Source: Paenibacillus sp. 481
GTDB lineage: Bacteria > Bacillota > Bacilli > Paenibacillales > Paenibacillaceae
DNA: 64,000 nt
Assembly: GCF_021223605.1 (NCBI RefSeq)
Contig: NZ_CP075175.1
Location: 5,411,501 to 5,475,500 of the forward strand
Direction of reading: 5' to 3'
The position numbers were made by a program, and so were the translations under genes. The first letter of the stretch is position 1, and each line of letters opens with the position of its first letter. Below are positions 8,531 through 17,596 of the stretch, in pieces. The notes beneath the pieces are model-generated. The model was given only the letters and a program-made list of their open reading frames with translations. It searched no databases and was not told the origin of the DNA.

Positions 8531-11245
8531 CTATTGACCGAATGGCCGAAAGCCGAAGCGGCCATACGATGGCGGGGGCTGCATTCCGCGCTGTTGCTGT
8601 GCCTGTTGCTGTGTCTGCTGCTGTGTCTGCTGCTGTGTCTGCTGATAATTTTGCATGGCCAGCATTTGTTGCATCTGCATCATTTGCTGCTGCATCCTTT
8701 GCATCTGCTCCTGCAAGCTTTCATTCTCGCTTTGGAGTCTACCAACCTCCTGCTCAGCATCGTCTGCTCGCCGTGCATGAGACACTGCCGCGTTAAATAA
8801 CTCCCGATTATCCTCTCCCTGTTTGTGAATCTGATCTTTCAGTTCTTGGTTTTCAACCGTTTTATGATACAGCTGTGCCTTCAATTGCTGCAAATCGTGT
8901 TGCGTATCGGACAGTTCATCTTGAAGCTCATCCAAATCCTCAACCATCTGTTCCGTTTCTTCCCAAGCTTCGTCTCGCTCTTGTATTGTATGCTGGAGCA
9001 GCTGATAGTCCGCTTCGAGATTAAAGGTAACCCCTTGCTGGATAAGCTGTTTCGACTGTTTGATCACGATAGGAATCTGTTTTTGCAGCACTTCAAACTC
9101 TTCTTCTCCCTCACTATCAATCTCCGTTTCAACCATTTCAGACATCGTAGCATGCATTAACTGCTTTTGCTGTAGCCCTTTAGCCTTAGCGGTATCTCCG
9201 CTAATGATTGCACGCGTCATTCGTTTAACACGTTCCGACTGCTGCAAGGATTGTACTTTAATTTTACGGTTTTCTCGAATCGCTTGCTGAATGTAAGAGG
9301 TAATTGCAATCCATATTTTCACGAATTCGCCAGCGTATTTCCCGTCATCGGAAGTAATTTCACCGGACTTAAAACTTGCCTGTTGACCATCCATCCATTT
9401 TAAAAATGGCTCTCCAAAATGTAAATTCCCTCCCATAAAATCACGGAATTCCTCATCATTGCGAATCAATTGGTTGCACGTTTTGCAAGAAAGAGCTAAA
9501 TTTTTAACGTTGTTAAACAAAATTTTTGCCCCGTTTGCCGTCACATCCCATTGTCCGTTTAATTTTCTGAAAAAATCATTAAATCGAAGCCCGATCGATT
9601 TGAATTGCTCCGTTAACTCGGCTAAGAAGCCAGGCTGCTTATTTAACTTAGCAACGATTTGCAGCAGCCACTTACCAATTGCACTCCAAGTGATGGCGTG
9701 GTCGGAATCGAGTTCCGGCGGTGTAAACCACTGTAGGCAATACGTGCAGTACGTGATGGCCTGCTCGGTGTCGGGTGTTCCTTTCTGCAAAGAGCCAATG
9801 ATAAAGCTTTGTGAAGCTTCATGTCCTAATCTTCTACGTTCTTCTTGTTGTATGATTCGTTCTGCTCCCGTACTTTTGGTTCCAAGCGTCATGTATGCAT
9901 GTTGACTAGTCGGAATATCCACTCTGTTGACAGAATGAAAATCAGGCCGATCTAACGATTTCTTATCTTTGGTTCGTTTGGCCGACGTCGTCTTGCCTAC
10001 AGGCTCTTTTTTACCAATTCCTTTCGCATTCCATATTCCATCGTCCACCTGCGGCACACTTAATGTAGGAACGTAATAGTCCGAACCACGACTTCTATCA
10101 ACGTTTTTCCATAGGGATTTATTAAGAATTTGCGGCATGTTCACATAGTACATTTTTCCATCGTCATAGTTCATAAAAAGGTATCCATCCCCATATTGCG
10201 GATGTCTGACCATTTTCGTATTTGTTAATTTATGTACACCACTGATCGTTATCACATTACCGGAAAATATATAGTTACCGTTGGAATCAACCGTCATTTC
10301 CTCACCGTAGACCGCTTGACCCGAAACGACTTCCTGCACATGATCTGCGGAAAATAGGTTCTGCCATCGGGTTGGATCTGAAATTTGTGACAGGTCTACA
10401 AAATAATCATTTTTGTCAGCATAGCTCATAAGGATGTACCCGTTCCCATATTTGGGGTGGCTAAAAACATGTTTACTTCTGAGCTTAAATACGCCATTAA
10501 TAGGAGCATTGTTATTCGTATATGTAATCCTTCCGAATTGATCGAAGGTGACGACTTCACCGTAGACCGTTTGTCCGGATACAATCTCTTGGACTTCATC
10601 TGCAGGAAATAAACCTTGAATAACGCTCATCATTCCCAAGGATGAGGCTCCCCCCGTCCCTAGTAAGGTTCGATCCCCTCTGGCGGCTAATTTCCCATTA
10701 TCATCAGCCTCTTTCTCCAACCCGGGGTCGTCATTTACCGGAACGCCTTTAGCCTGTGTTGTCGCCTGAACCCTTCCCTGTCTCTGCTGCACGACATGCG
10801 TCAGCTCATGGCCCAAAAGTTCCTGCCCACCGATACTGTCAGGCTGAAACTGACCAGGCGCGAAATGGACATCGTTGCCCTGTGTGTAGGCGAGCGCGCC
10901 GATTGTGGATGCCTTTGACGAACTCGGATGAATGCGGACCTGCGAAAAATCCGTATTAAAGGCTTGCTCCATCTTAAGCTGCAGCGCAGCAGGCATTCCT
11001 CCCGTTCCCATGTCTGCTTCCGTTCTTTCTGCGGACGACTCTATAGATTGATTTTCCGCTAACATACGCTGCACCGCTTGATTACCTATCGTCCGTTGCA
11101 GCTGCAAAATCGACGACGAAGTTAATGAATCAGAGCTAAATGAACGTACAACATCGCTTGGGGCTGAATTCGCTTTTTCCGTATCAAATTGTCGTTGTGT
11201 TGTAAATTGGGCCGAATTTGGTTCGCGTTTATTTGAATGTTCCAT
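8531..11245 (-). CDS. eCIS-associated DUF4157 protein with tandem repeats, HNH nuclease motif and coiled coil
   Basis: A 904-residue multi-domain protein, probably eCIS cargo. In order: residues 46-62 [17 protein letters not shown] (shared motif); a DUF4157 (eCIS core) domain at about 85-160 with the zinc-protease-like motif HELTH at 146-150 followed by [17 protein letters not shown] near 170-181, common after DUF4157; two tandem repeats of about 85 residues (212-296 and 297-381), each beginning LF-x-AD-x-VQE-x-VSGQ; an HNH-type nuclease pattern with CTYC at 500-503, SDH near 514-516 and LSCKTCN at 585-591; a long coiled coil at about 735-845; and a Gln/Met-rich tail. Two starts are possible (11260 and 11245). 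I prefer 11245: GAGG is 4 nt upstream, and the resulting MEH N-terminus matches the kinase cargo. It is divergent from the DUF4280 gene. Confidence 0.85.
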   Translation of the reverse strand: MEHSNKREPNSAQFTTQRQFDTEKANSAPSDVVRSFSSDSLTSSSILQLQRTIGNQAVQRMLAENQSIESSAERTEADMGTGGMPAALQLKMEQAFNTDFSQVRIHPSSSKASTIGALAYTQGNDVHFAPGQFQPDSIGGQELLGHELTHVVQQRQGRVQATTQAKGVPVNDDPGLEKEADDNGKLAARGDRTLLGTGGASSLGMMSVIQGLFPADEVQEIVSGQTVYGEVVTFDQFGRITYTNNNAPINGVFKLRSKHVFSHPKYGNGYILMSYADKNDYFVDLSQISDPTRWQNLFSADHVQEVVSGQAVYGEEMTVDSNGNYIFSGNVITISGVHKLTNTKMVRHPQYGDGYLFMNYDDGKMYYVNMPQILNKSLWKNVDRSRGSDYYVPTLSVPQVDDGIWNAKGIGKKEPVGKTTSAKRTKDKKSLDRPDFHSVNRVDIPTSQHAYMTLGTKSTGAERIIQQEERRRLGHEASQSFIIGSLQKGTPDTEQAITYCTYCLQWFTPPELDSDHAITWSAIGKWLLQIVAKLNKQPGFLAELTEQFKSIGLRFNDFFRKLNGQWDVTANGAKILFNNVKNLALSCKTCNQLIRNDEEFRDFMGGNLHFGEPFLKWMDGQQASFKSGEITSDDGKYAGEFVKIWIAITSYIQQAIRENRKIKVQSLQQSERVKRMTRAIISGDTAKAKGLQQKQLMHATMSEMVETEIDSEGEEEFEVLQKQIPIVIKQSKQLIQQGVTFNLEADYQLLQHTIQERDEAWEETEQMVEDLDELQDELSDTQHDLQQLKAQLYHKTVENQELKDQIHKQGEDNRELFNAAVSHARRADDAEQEVGRLQSENESLQEQMQRMQQQMMQMQQMLAMQNYQQTQQQTQQQTQQQAQQQRGMQPPPSYGRFGFRPFGQ

Positions 11246-11463
11246 CTTGCCTCGTGACATGCGCCTGCCCCCTTAGGCTAGATCGCCATCCTCTATACCA
11301 ATCCCTAATCCGTTCATTATGGTCAGCGAAGAAAGCGTCAGCACTTCATCTAACTCAACAACTTCTACTCCTTAAAGTCTACCATTTTTTAACGCGATTT
11401 GTGGCGGAATTTGTAGTAAAATAGAAAAGAAAATCATTCCTATTGAAGGAGATTCGATCGATT

Positions 11464-11850
11464 ATGAGCCAACTCGTATGCGGAGGTGCCATGCTGCAAT
11501 GCAGCTTCGGATCAGCCCCGAGCACGTTAAACGTATTGCCTACCAAGCGAGTGACAGCTGCTGCTCCAATTGCGACGATTATGGACCATAATCCGGTCGT
11601 TAACGTCCCTCCTTTTGTCATGTGCAATTCGATTGCCAACCCAGCGGTAGCTGCCGCTACTGCGGCTGCCTTGGGCGTATTGACACCTGCTCCCTGCATG
11701 CCCGTGCTCCCTGCTCCATGGGTGCCAGGTTCACCTACCGTCCTGATTGGAAACATGCCCGCTCTCAATAACAACTCCAAATTAATGTGTGCTTGGGCAG
11801 GCGTCATTCAAATTACAATGCCCGGTCAAATGACCATTCAAGTTCCATAA
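11464..11850 (+). CDS. PAAR-like DUF4280 spike-tip protein
   Basis: A 128-residue protein beginning MSQLVCGGAMLQCSFG, with the low-complexity Ala/Pro pattern, conserved Cys residues and the motif PTVLIGNMPAL typical of DUF4280 PAAR-like proteins. PAAR proteins form the sharpened tip on the VgrG/gpV spike; the eCIS equivalent is Afp10. No other PAAR candidate exists in the locus, so it is the likely tip of the particle encoded on the opposite strand. I use ATG 11464, with GAAGGAG 12 nt upstream; an in-frame TTG at 11443 would swallow that ribosome site. The stop is 23 bp before the start of the MORN-repeat gene, so the two form one transcription unit. Confidence 0.85.
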   Translation: MSQLVCGGAMLQCSFGSAPSTLNVLPTKRVTAAAPIATIMDHNPVVNVPPFVMCNSIANPAVAAATAAALGVLTPAPCMPVLPAPWVPGSPTVLIGNMPALNNNSKLMCAWAGVIQITMPGQMTIQVP

Positions 11851-11873
11851 CAACGATGCCAAGGAGGCAGCTT

Positions 11874-13715
11874 ATGGATAATAATGCAATTCCGAAACTA
11901 CGGCAAGATACGAAGCCGCCAGCTCCCGCTCCTTTACAAGGACAACAAGTCGTTCCGCTCAAAAAAACGCTCGAATGGTGGCAGGGATTTATGAAAAAGG
12001 TCACTGCTATCCTTAAAAAGCCTGTGCAATGGCTGCTACCTCAAAACGTAACCGTCAAGGATTACGTACGCGTCGGTCGCTATTACTTTGCTAAAAGACT
12101 TCTGCTCCTACTTGCAATTGCTCTCATTCTCGTTATTTATTTTGGCTTCATTCAGCGTCCAGTCTTTTTGAATAAGTGGCTTCATTTACCTACCTCCATC
12201 TATGAAAAAATAGAGAAACCGCTTGTCTTTACTGGGCTTGCTAAAGTGTATGACCGCTCGCGCTCATTGATTTACCGTGGTGATCTTGTCGAAGGTGTAT
12301 ATGATGGTAGCGGTAAGCTATATAATTCCGAAGGAAAAGTGATTTATGATGGCGGGTTTGCCAAAGGAAAAATGAATGGTTACGGCATCCGTTACGATGA
12401 TCAGGGTCGTGTGCTTTACCGCGGACAATTTGCTGAAGGCGTTTACGCTGGTTCGGGTATCTTATACCATGCTTCAGGCCCCATTCAATATCAAGGCGAG
12501 TTCAAGAATGGTTCCATCATTCAAGGAACGGAGAACGATAAGAATGGCAGTAAGCGGTACGAAGGTGCGTTTGCGAGCGGCAGCTACGACGGTGCCGGTG
12601 TATTATACGACGGGCATGGCGTGAAATTGTACGAAGGTGGCTTTAGTGGCGGTTCTTTTTCTGGTGCTGGCACTGCCTATTATGCAACCGGATCGATCAA
12701 ATATAAAGGGCCGTTTTTAAATGGAAAATATAGTGGGAGCGGCAAGCTGCTGCGACCAGACGGTTCCACTCAGTATGAAGGTGCATTTCAAGCTGGTGTC
12801 TTGTCAGGTGAAGGGGCAGAGTTTCACACGAATGGCGCTGTCAATTATAAAGGACAGTTCGCGGCAGGTGCATATGGTGGACAAGGTGCCCTGTTTGATA
12901 ATAAAGGCGAGATCCTTTATAGTGGCACATTTGTGTCGGGTAAGCGAAACGGACCCGGACAGCAGTATGAACATGGCGCCCCTATTTACGAGGGCAAATT
13001 CCAAAATGATCTTTACGACGGGCTTGGTACCTTATTGGATAAGGATGGACAAGCTTGGTTTAAAGGCTATTTCAAGCAAGGGGCCATTTATATCCCAGGA
13101 TTCTTAGGGCTAGGCCAACACAAGCTGGAGGAAATTCTCGGCAAACCGTCGGGTGTAGCAGGAGATAGTACTTTGCAAGCTTCAGCGGCAGAATCAGCAA
13201 CTAAGTCACCTACTGAAGTATCTACATTATCTGCATCTGCTGAATCATCTACATTATCTGCACCACCTGCGTCTGCTGAATCATCTGCACCAACTGTATC
13301 TACTAAACCGTCTTCAGCACAAACACCAACTGCACCATTACCAGCCCAGACAACGTCGACAGCCGCCGCTTCTGGACTTTCCGGTGCCAAGTTGGCTTTG
13401 ACTTACAGCCAAACGGGATTGACCTTCTTGCTTCAACCACCAAGCACTAACCCACGTGAACAAGTTGTCACGACTGTACAAGTGTGGGGTACACAGCTCA
13501 TGCAAACACTGCTCAACGACGTGGAACATGCCGCAGCAAAAAAAGACAAGTTCGGCGAAAAAGACACGGTTGTGCCGCAATCCATCATAAAGACGAGCGA
13601 TGCAACGATCTCACTCTACTTGATAGACGGTTACGTCTATAAGCTCTACTACCGTAATAGCGACAGTCAGCTTTCCCTCATTGAGGTTACTTATGTCGAC
13701 GATACGGGCCGCTAA
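11874..13715 (+). CDS. Membrane-anchored MORN-repeat protein, eCIS-associated
   Basis: A 613-residue protein starting at ATG 11874, 6 nt after AAGGAGG. Residues 1-75 are Pro/Lys-rich. Residues about 76-93 are one hydrophobic span (LLLLLAIALILVIYFGF) preceded by AKR, which predicts N-inside, C-outside. Residues about 136-400 hold eleven MORN-type units of about 24 residues, each opening G-x-F and ending with a tyrosine and a charged or polar residue. A Ser/Thr/Ala/Pro linker (about 435-505) follows, then a folded C-terminal domain of about 110 residues ending VTYVDDTGR that I do not recognise. It is co-transcribed with the DUF4280 gene and converges on the main eCIS operon. It might anchor or dock the particle at the cell envelope; that is inference. 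Confidence 0.75.
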   Translation: MDNNAIPKLRQDTKPPAPAPLQGQQVVPLKKTLEWWQGFMKKVTAILKKPVQWLLPQNVTVKDYVRVGRYYFAKRLLLLLAIALILVIYFGFIQRPVFLNKWLHLPTSIYEKIEKPLVFTGLAKVYDRSRSLIYRGDLVEGVYDGSGKLYNSEGKVIYDGGFAKGKMNGYGIRYDDQGRVLYRGQFAEGVYAGSGILYHASGPIQYQGEFKNGSIIQGTENDKNGSKRYEGAFASGSYDGAGVLYDGHGVKLYEGGFSGGSFSGAGTAYYATGSIKYKGPFLNGKYSGSGKLLRPDGSTQYEGAFQAGVLSGEGAEFHTNGAVNYKGQFAAGAYGGQGALFDNKGEILYSGTFVSGKRNGPGQQYEHGAPIYEGKFQNDLYDGLGTLLDKDGQAWFKGYFKQGAIYIPGFLGLGQHKLEEILGKPSGVAGDSTLQASAAESATKSPTEVSTLSASAESSTLSAPPASAESSAPTVSTKPSSAQTPTAPLPAQTTSTAAASGLSGAKLALTYSQTGLTFLLQPPSTNPREQVVTTVQVWGTQLMQTLLNDVEHAAAKKDKFGEKDTVVPQSIIKTSDATISLYLIDGYVYKLYYRNSDSQLSLIEVTYVDDTGR

Positions 13716-13729
13716 TCCACAGCGGCCCG
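13705..13729. terminator. Convergent hairpin between the MORN gene and the eCIS operon end
   Basis: CGGGCCGCT (13705-13713) pairs with AGCGGCCCG (13721-13729) around a 7-nt loop. The MORN gene stop lies in the stem. The following plus-strand tract TCATCTTTGTT is only mildly T-rich, so strength is uncertain. Confidence 0.6.
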
Positions 13730-13762
13730 ATCATCTTTGTTGCGGCGCTATCCATCCTGCGC

Positions 13763-15430
13763 TTACATTTCTTCGTCATCCATGCTATACGTCACAGCCG
13801 CTTCACTAATATAATCTTGCGGTTCCGAATCCAGAAGCCGCTTGATTGCCCACCAGCGCAAGCGTATAACTTCCAAGCTAGTCGCATGTTGCAACTTCAT
13901 ACCAATCCGAAATGTCCCTTTTTTCGGATAAACAACACTCCCGATTGAAATTTTCGGAAAATCGCACTCATACGCGCTTCCTTTAAATACATCGGTATTG
14001 CCATAATACACCCGTTCGTCGTCGTTCGTAAGTTCAGAAAAAACGTTGTCACTGACCATCTCGATTCCGACATGAACAAATACGGGCCCTTCACCTAGGC
14101 CGTGACTGATTTCATCAGAAATGGCATCATGACGGCTGAATGGATTAAGCCTCGTCGATTTCAGGTGAAATTCGAATACACCCATTCGGATATAGTCACT
14201 AACCGGTGGGGCTTCGGGAAGGGATAAATCAAGTACGATCCCGTTGCCCGCTTGGTCGAAGTGCGCTGATAGCTCCGGTTTCTCCTTGTTCGTGACCATC
14301 GTTAACGAAGATGTGATTTGCATCGCTTCACGACTCGGCTGCGGTGTCTGCGCGAGTTGGCCAAGCTTTTGGACAAATGTCGAGTTGTACACATAATTGT
14401 CAAAAGGGATCGGATCTACGCTTTCAATCCAAAACGTGAATCCTTCATACGTATTTATTTGGAGTAAGCTGATTTTCGCTAAATAGATACAGTCTCGAGC
14501 ACTGTTATAAGCTTGATCGAGCGTACGTGAGTAGTAATCGTGCAAGAGCTTTTTTCCGACAGCCTCGTGAACGATACCAATTTCAACGCCGTTTATGGAG
14601 CCATCGCCTCCCAGCAACACCGTCCGATCCCCGATCATGAAATGGGCATAATCAGCACAAAGTCGCCAGTGCCCTATGCCTTCCTTGTTACTCAGAACCT
14701 TAAACGGAAAATGCGTAACAAAGTAGGTCTGCTTACTGCCCTCCGGCTCCGTAAAGACGAGCTGATTGTTCCCGATACCATTCGCAAGGGCAAACTGTTC
14801 GGATTCGAGATTGAAATGGATATGAATGCGCTGTGCTTCCGCTGCTTTTTCCACATGCAGCGTAACATCAAATACTTCCTGTGGATTGACATACTTCGGC
14901 ATTTGCAGCCAGATCCGTACTTGCGTGTCCTCATAAACAACGGCATGATTCCACAGGATCTCTGCGTATTCGCTATCTGTACTTACCGGCGGTTCCTCTT
15001 TCACAATGAGTTGGTAGCTTTCCAACACACGATTAAACTCCCTTATATCCTCCAGTCGAGTCGATGAACCTGCTATGGAATGTACGGGTTCAGTCGATTT
15101 TTCCTTATACTGAAGGCATAAATACACATTTTGCGAAAAATTCGATTTCGGAAAGCCTGGGAGACGATTTAATTTCTGTTTAACAGGCGCAGCGACAATA
15201 ATTTCTTGACCCAGATGGTCAATCGCCAATCCAGGTTCAAGAGATATAAACTTGTCGTCATATCGCGATACCTGTAATCCGGTGACGATCCCCGCCCCAT
15301 GCAGCAGCCGATTCATGAGCCAGCGCTTCTCGTTAACATAATGCTGTTCCAATTCGAAATCGCGCACCGTCAACAATTTGCCGTAAAAGTACCGATTTTT
15401 TTCAAAAGGATATGGACGTGGCTTCTTCAT
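13763..15430 (-). CDS. Conserved eCIS-cluster protein of unknown role (last operon gene)
   Basis: A 555-residue protein beginning MKKPRPYPFEKNRYFYGKLL, followed by a pattern (RDFELEQ, NRLLHGAGIVTGL, DHLGQEI) that I associate with a family found beside baseplate genes in eCIS and related contractile loci. I know of no assigned function. The sequence is beta-rich with no membrane segment, signal peptide or catalytic motif. The start has AGGGGG 7 nt upstream. It follows the propeller/tail protein gene by 42 bp and is the last gene of the long minus-strand operon. Its position argues for a baseplate or particle-surface component. Confidence 0.75.
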   Translation of the reverse strand: MKKPRPYPFEKNRYFYGKLLTVRDFELEQHYVNEKRWLMNRLLHGAGIVTGLQVSRYDDKFISLEPGLAIDHLGQEIIVAAPVKQKLNRLPGFPKSNFSQNVYLCLQYKEKSTEPVHSIAGSSTRLEDIREFNRVLESYQLIVKEEPPVSTDSEYAEILWNHAVVYEDTQVRIWLQMPKYVNPQEVFDVTLHVEKAAEAQRIHIHFNLESEQFALANGIGNNQLVFTEPEGSKQTYFVTHFPFKVLSNKEGIGHWRLCADYAHFMIGDRTVLLGGDGSINGVEIGIVHEAVGKKLLHDYYSRTLDQAYNSARDCIYLAKISLLQINTYEGFTFWIESVDPIPFDNYVYNSTFVQKLGQLAQTPQPSREAMQITSSLTMVTNKEKPELSAHFDQAGNGIVLDLSLPEAPPVSDYIRMGVFEFHLKSTRLNPFSRHDAISDEISHGLGEGPVFVHVGIEMVSDNVFSELTNDDERVYYGNTDVFKGSAYECDFPKISIGSVVYPKKGTFRIGMKLQHATSLEVIRLRWWAIKRLLDSEPQDYISEAAVTYSMDDEEM

Positions 15431-15472
15431 TGTATGTCCCCCTGTGCTTTAAAAATGAACCTCTTTTGCCGC

Positions 15473-17563
15473 TCACTCCAGTTCGGCATCGATATCGAGC
15501 CGGATATGCATATCCAAGCGATTGTCCCGATCCCACTCCGTCAGTACGGTATCATGTGGGATGGAGGACTGCTCATTCAACACGAGCCTGTGCGGTTCGG
15601 TTAATACCGTATTTATCCCCAAATACGTATGCATATCCATATACATCCATGGCTCAAGCACAACGACATGGGCCTCCGTGAAAGCTGGCTTATGATCGGC
15701 TAACACTTTTTCAATGACATGTTGAGTATGATCAGACTTCATAGCCTCCGGTGTGAGAAGTACGAAAAAGCTATACGGATTATCCCCATACAAGCGTACG
15801 TATAACGATTTCAGCTCCGTATGTTCCTGCATCGCTTGCAACTGAAAATGCTCGATAATAATCGGTTTTTCCCCTGTGAAAATGCTGATCATACGTTCCA
15901 TTCCCGATCGTGTTCCCCTACGTGCATACAAGTCCGGAGATTGACTGATAAAAGACCGTAGTTGTTCTTCTGCCCAATGATGCTCATCCGATATGCCAAC
16001 CCACGTTCCAATCCAGCGTAAAAACTCTCCGGATACCGCATCCGCGTCAAAAAAGCGGGCCATGTGCTGAATCGTTGTTTCCTTCTCCATCAAGACGGTA
16101 TCGAACATCGCCAAAAACCGTTCTAAGAAGGGACCGAACGGGCCATCTCCGGTTTCCTCCTCATAAATAGCTGGCAAATACGAAAGCAGCGAAGTTCGTG
16201 GAAAATAAACACGCAGCTTCTTCAGCAATGGTGTGCTGTTTTCACTGCCGGACATTTCGATTTTCAGCCATAAAAACCGTCCTGTCTGCTTAAATAACAG
16301 CGCATCCGCCGGATTGACAATCGGTTCGGACATCGTCAACAGCCCCTGCTGTTCACGTTCGATCCATTCGGCCCTCGTCATCGCTTTATCCGATGCATAA
16401 GACGAAACCCGGACTTCCGTTTCAATTGGAATATCAGCCTCCAAAAGCAACTTGTGCCAATTCGTGCCCTCAATTGTACTGTCGATCGCATTCGAATAGT
16501 ACACGCCTCGCAGCGAACCACTCTCATTTATCGGCTTCGTTCGCCAGCTTTGTTGCCGGATATTCAGTTCATTGGCGCTCCGGTTCAGCACGTACATGCG
16601 CTTATGATCATCGAATAATATTTTATCCGCATGCCCTTGAAGAGAAGACGTTAGTGTCGCAACGTTTCCTGAAACGTCGAAGCTTTGAATCGTACCTACA
16701 ATTCCATCATACTCCGCCACTCGATCATTACGGCGGCAATATCCAACAAACAATCGCCCGATATCAGCGACTGCAAAGCTACATACGGACTCCGACGAAT
16801 CTAATGCACCTTCAAGCATCGAAATCGATAGCGAAATCTTGCTATTTTCGGTCAGCGTATGGACTTGTCCCGTGCGGGTGTCTAAGATGTGCACGTGCTG
16901 ATGCTCTACAGCCATGTAAAAGTTTCGTGCCAGGTCCGCCAAGCTCGTCAGTGTCGCAACTACGGTGAACGATTGGCGGAACGATGGATCAGGACGTCCG
17001 GAAGCGTCGATTTTAACGACCCCGATTTCACCACCCTGCGGAACATAAATGTCACCGTTCGACATCTCGGTAATTTGCAAAGGAACGATCACATAGACGT
17101 TATCCTGCTTATCAGCAGCTACAGCCAAAGGATAGAGCGGTAGCTCATCCCATTCCTCCAGCTGCCACACGGCCTGACCGTTATAGACCGAGTAAGCAGC
17201 ACATTTATGTGGACGAGTCGGATCAAAGATATACACAAAACGATCCGAACCCGCAATTAACGCCGTTGCCGTAAACAATCCGTGATCGCCTTCAAACACG
17301 GCTTCCGTTGTTCCGTTCCATGGATCGAACAACCATAGCTCCGCACGATGAGTTAGCAAATACAGTTTCCCGTAACGGGATAGAGCAATATCAACGATTC
17401 GGTTCGAGCCTAAGTAGTCCGCTACACGAATCGATTTGCTGGACATGTAGGTTTGCGTCTGACTAATACATATTCCTTCATCAGAAGTCGTCACATTTTC
17501 CGCCTGTCCTTTGTCCCAGTCACTCTTTTTGTTGAAGGAGAAAAAGCGCGGGGCTCCGTTCAT
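15473..17563 (-). CDS. Phage tail protein I-like protein with N-terminal beta-propeller-like region
   Basis: A 696-residue protein in two parts. Residues about 1-370 consist of repeated short beta segments of the form 'LYLL..RAELWLFDPW', 'VYIFDP', 'YVLNR', resembling an NHL/beta-propeller. Residues about 455-600 match the tail-protein pattern of the TIGR02242/P2 gpI group: LSYLPAIYEEE, FLERFLAMFD, FLRWIGTWVGI, RRGTRSGMERMI. Such proteins link the baseplate wedge to fibres. The start is preceded by GGAGGG at 7 nt. The gene follows the second baseplate gene by 33 bp. Because no separate tail-fibre gene is visible, the propeller region is a candidate for surface recognition; that is inference. 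Confidence 0.85.
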   Translation of the reverse strand: MNGAPRFFSFNKKSDWDKGQAENVTTSDEGICISQTQTYMSSKSIRVADYLGSNRIVDIALSRYGKLYLLTHRAELWLFDPWNGTTEAVFEGDHGLFTATALIAGSDRFVYIFDPTRPHKCAAYSVYNGQAVWQLEEWDELPLYPLAVAADKQDNVYVIVPLQITEMSNGDIYVPQGGEIGVVKIDASGRPDPSFRQSFTVVATLTSLADLARNFYMAVEHQHVHILDTRTGQVHTLTENSKISLSISMLEGALDSSESVCSFAVADIGRLFVGYCRRNDRVAEYDGIVGTIQSFDVSGNVATLTSSLQGHADKILFDDHKRMYVLNRSANELNIRQQSWRTKPINESGSLRGVYYSNAIDSTIEGTNWHKLLLEADIPIETEVRVSSYASDKAMTRAEWIEREQQGLLTMSEPIVNPADALLFKQTGRFLWLKIEMSGSENSTPLLKKLRVYFPRTSLLSYLPAIYEEETGDGPFGPFLERFLAMFDTVLMEKETTIQHMARFFDADAVSGEFLRWIGTWVGISDEHHWAEEQLRSFISQSPDLYARRGTRSGMERMISIFTGEKPIIIEHFQLQAMQEHTELKSLYVRLYGDNPYSFFVLLTPEAMKSDHTQHVIEKVLADHKPAFTEAHVVVLEPWMYMDMHTYLGINTVLTEPHRLVLNEQSSIPHDTVLTEWDRDNRLDMHIRLDIDAELE

Positions 17564-17596
17564 TGGTCTTCCCTCCGTTCACGCCACGTTTGCTTG

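Noticed and set aside
11260-11464. Sigma-A promoters between the DUF4157 and DUF4280 genes
   Set aside because: AT-rich candidates such as TAAAAT at 11417 have no convincing -35 element at normal spacing.
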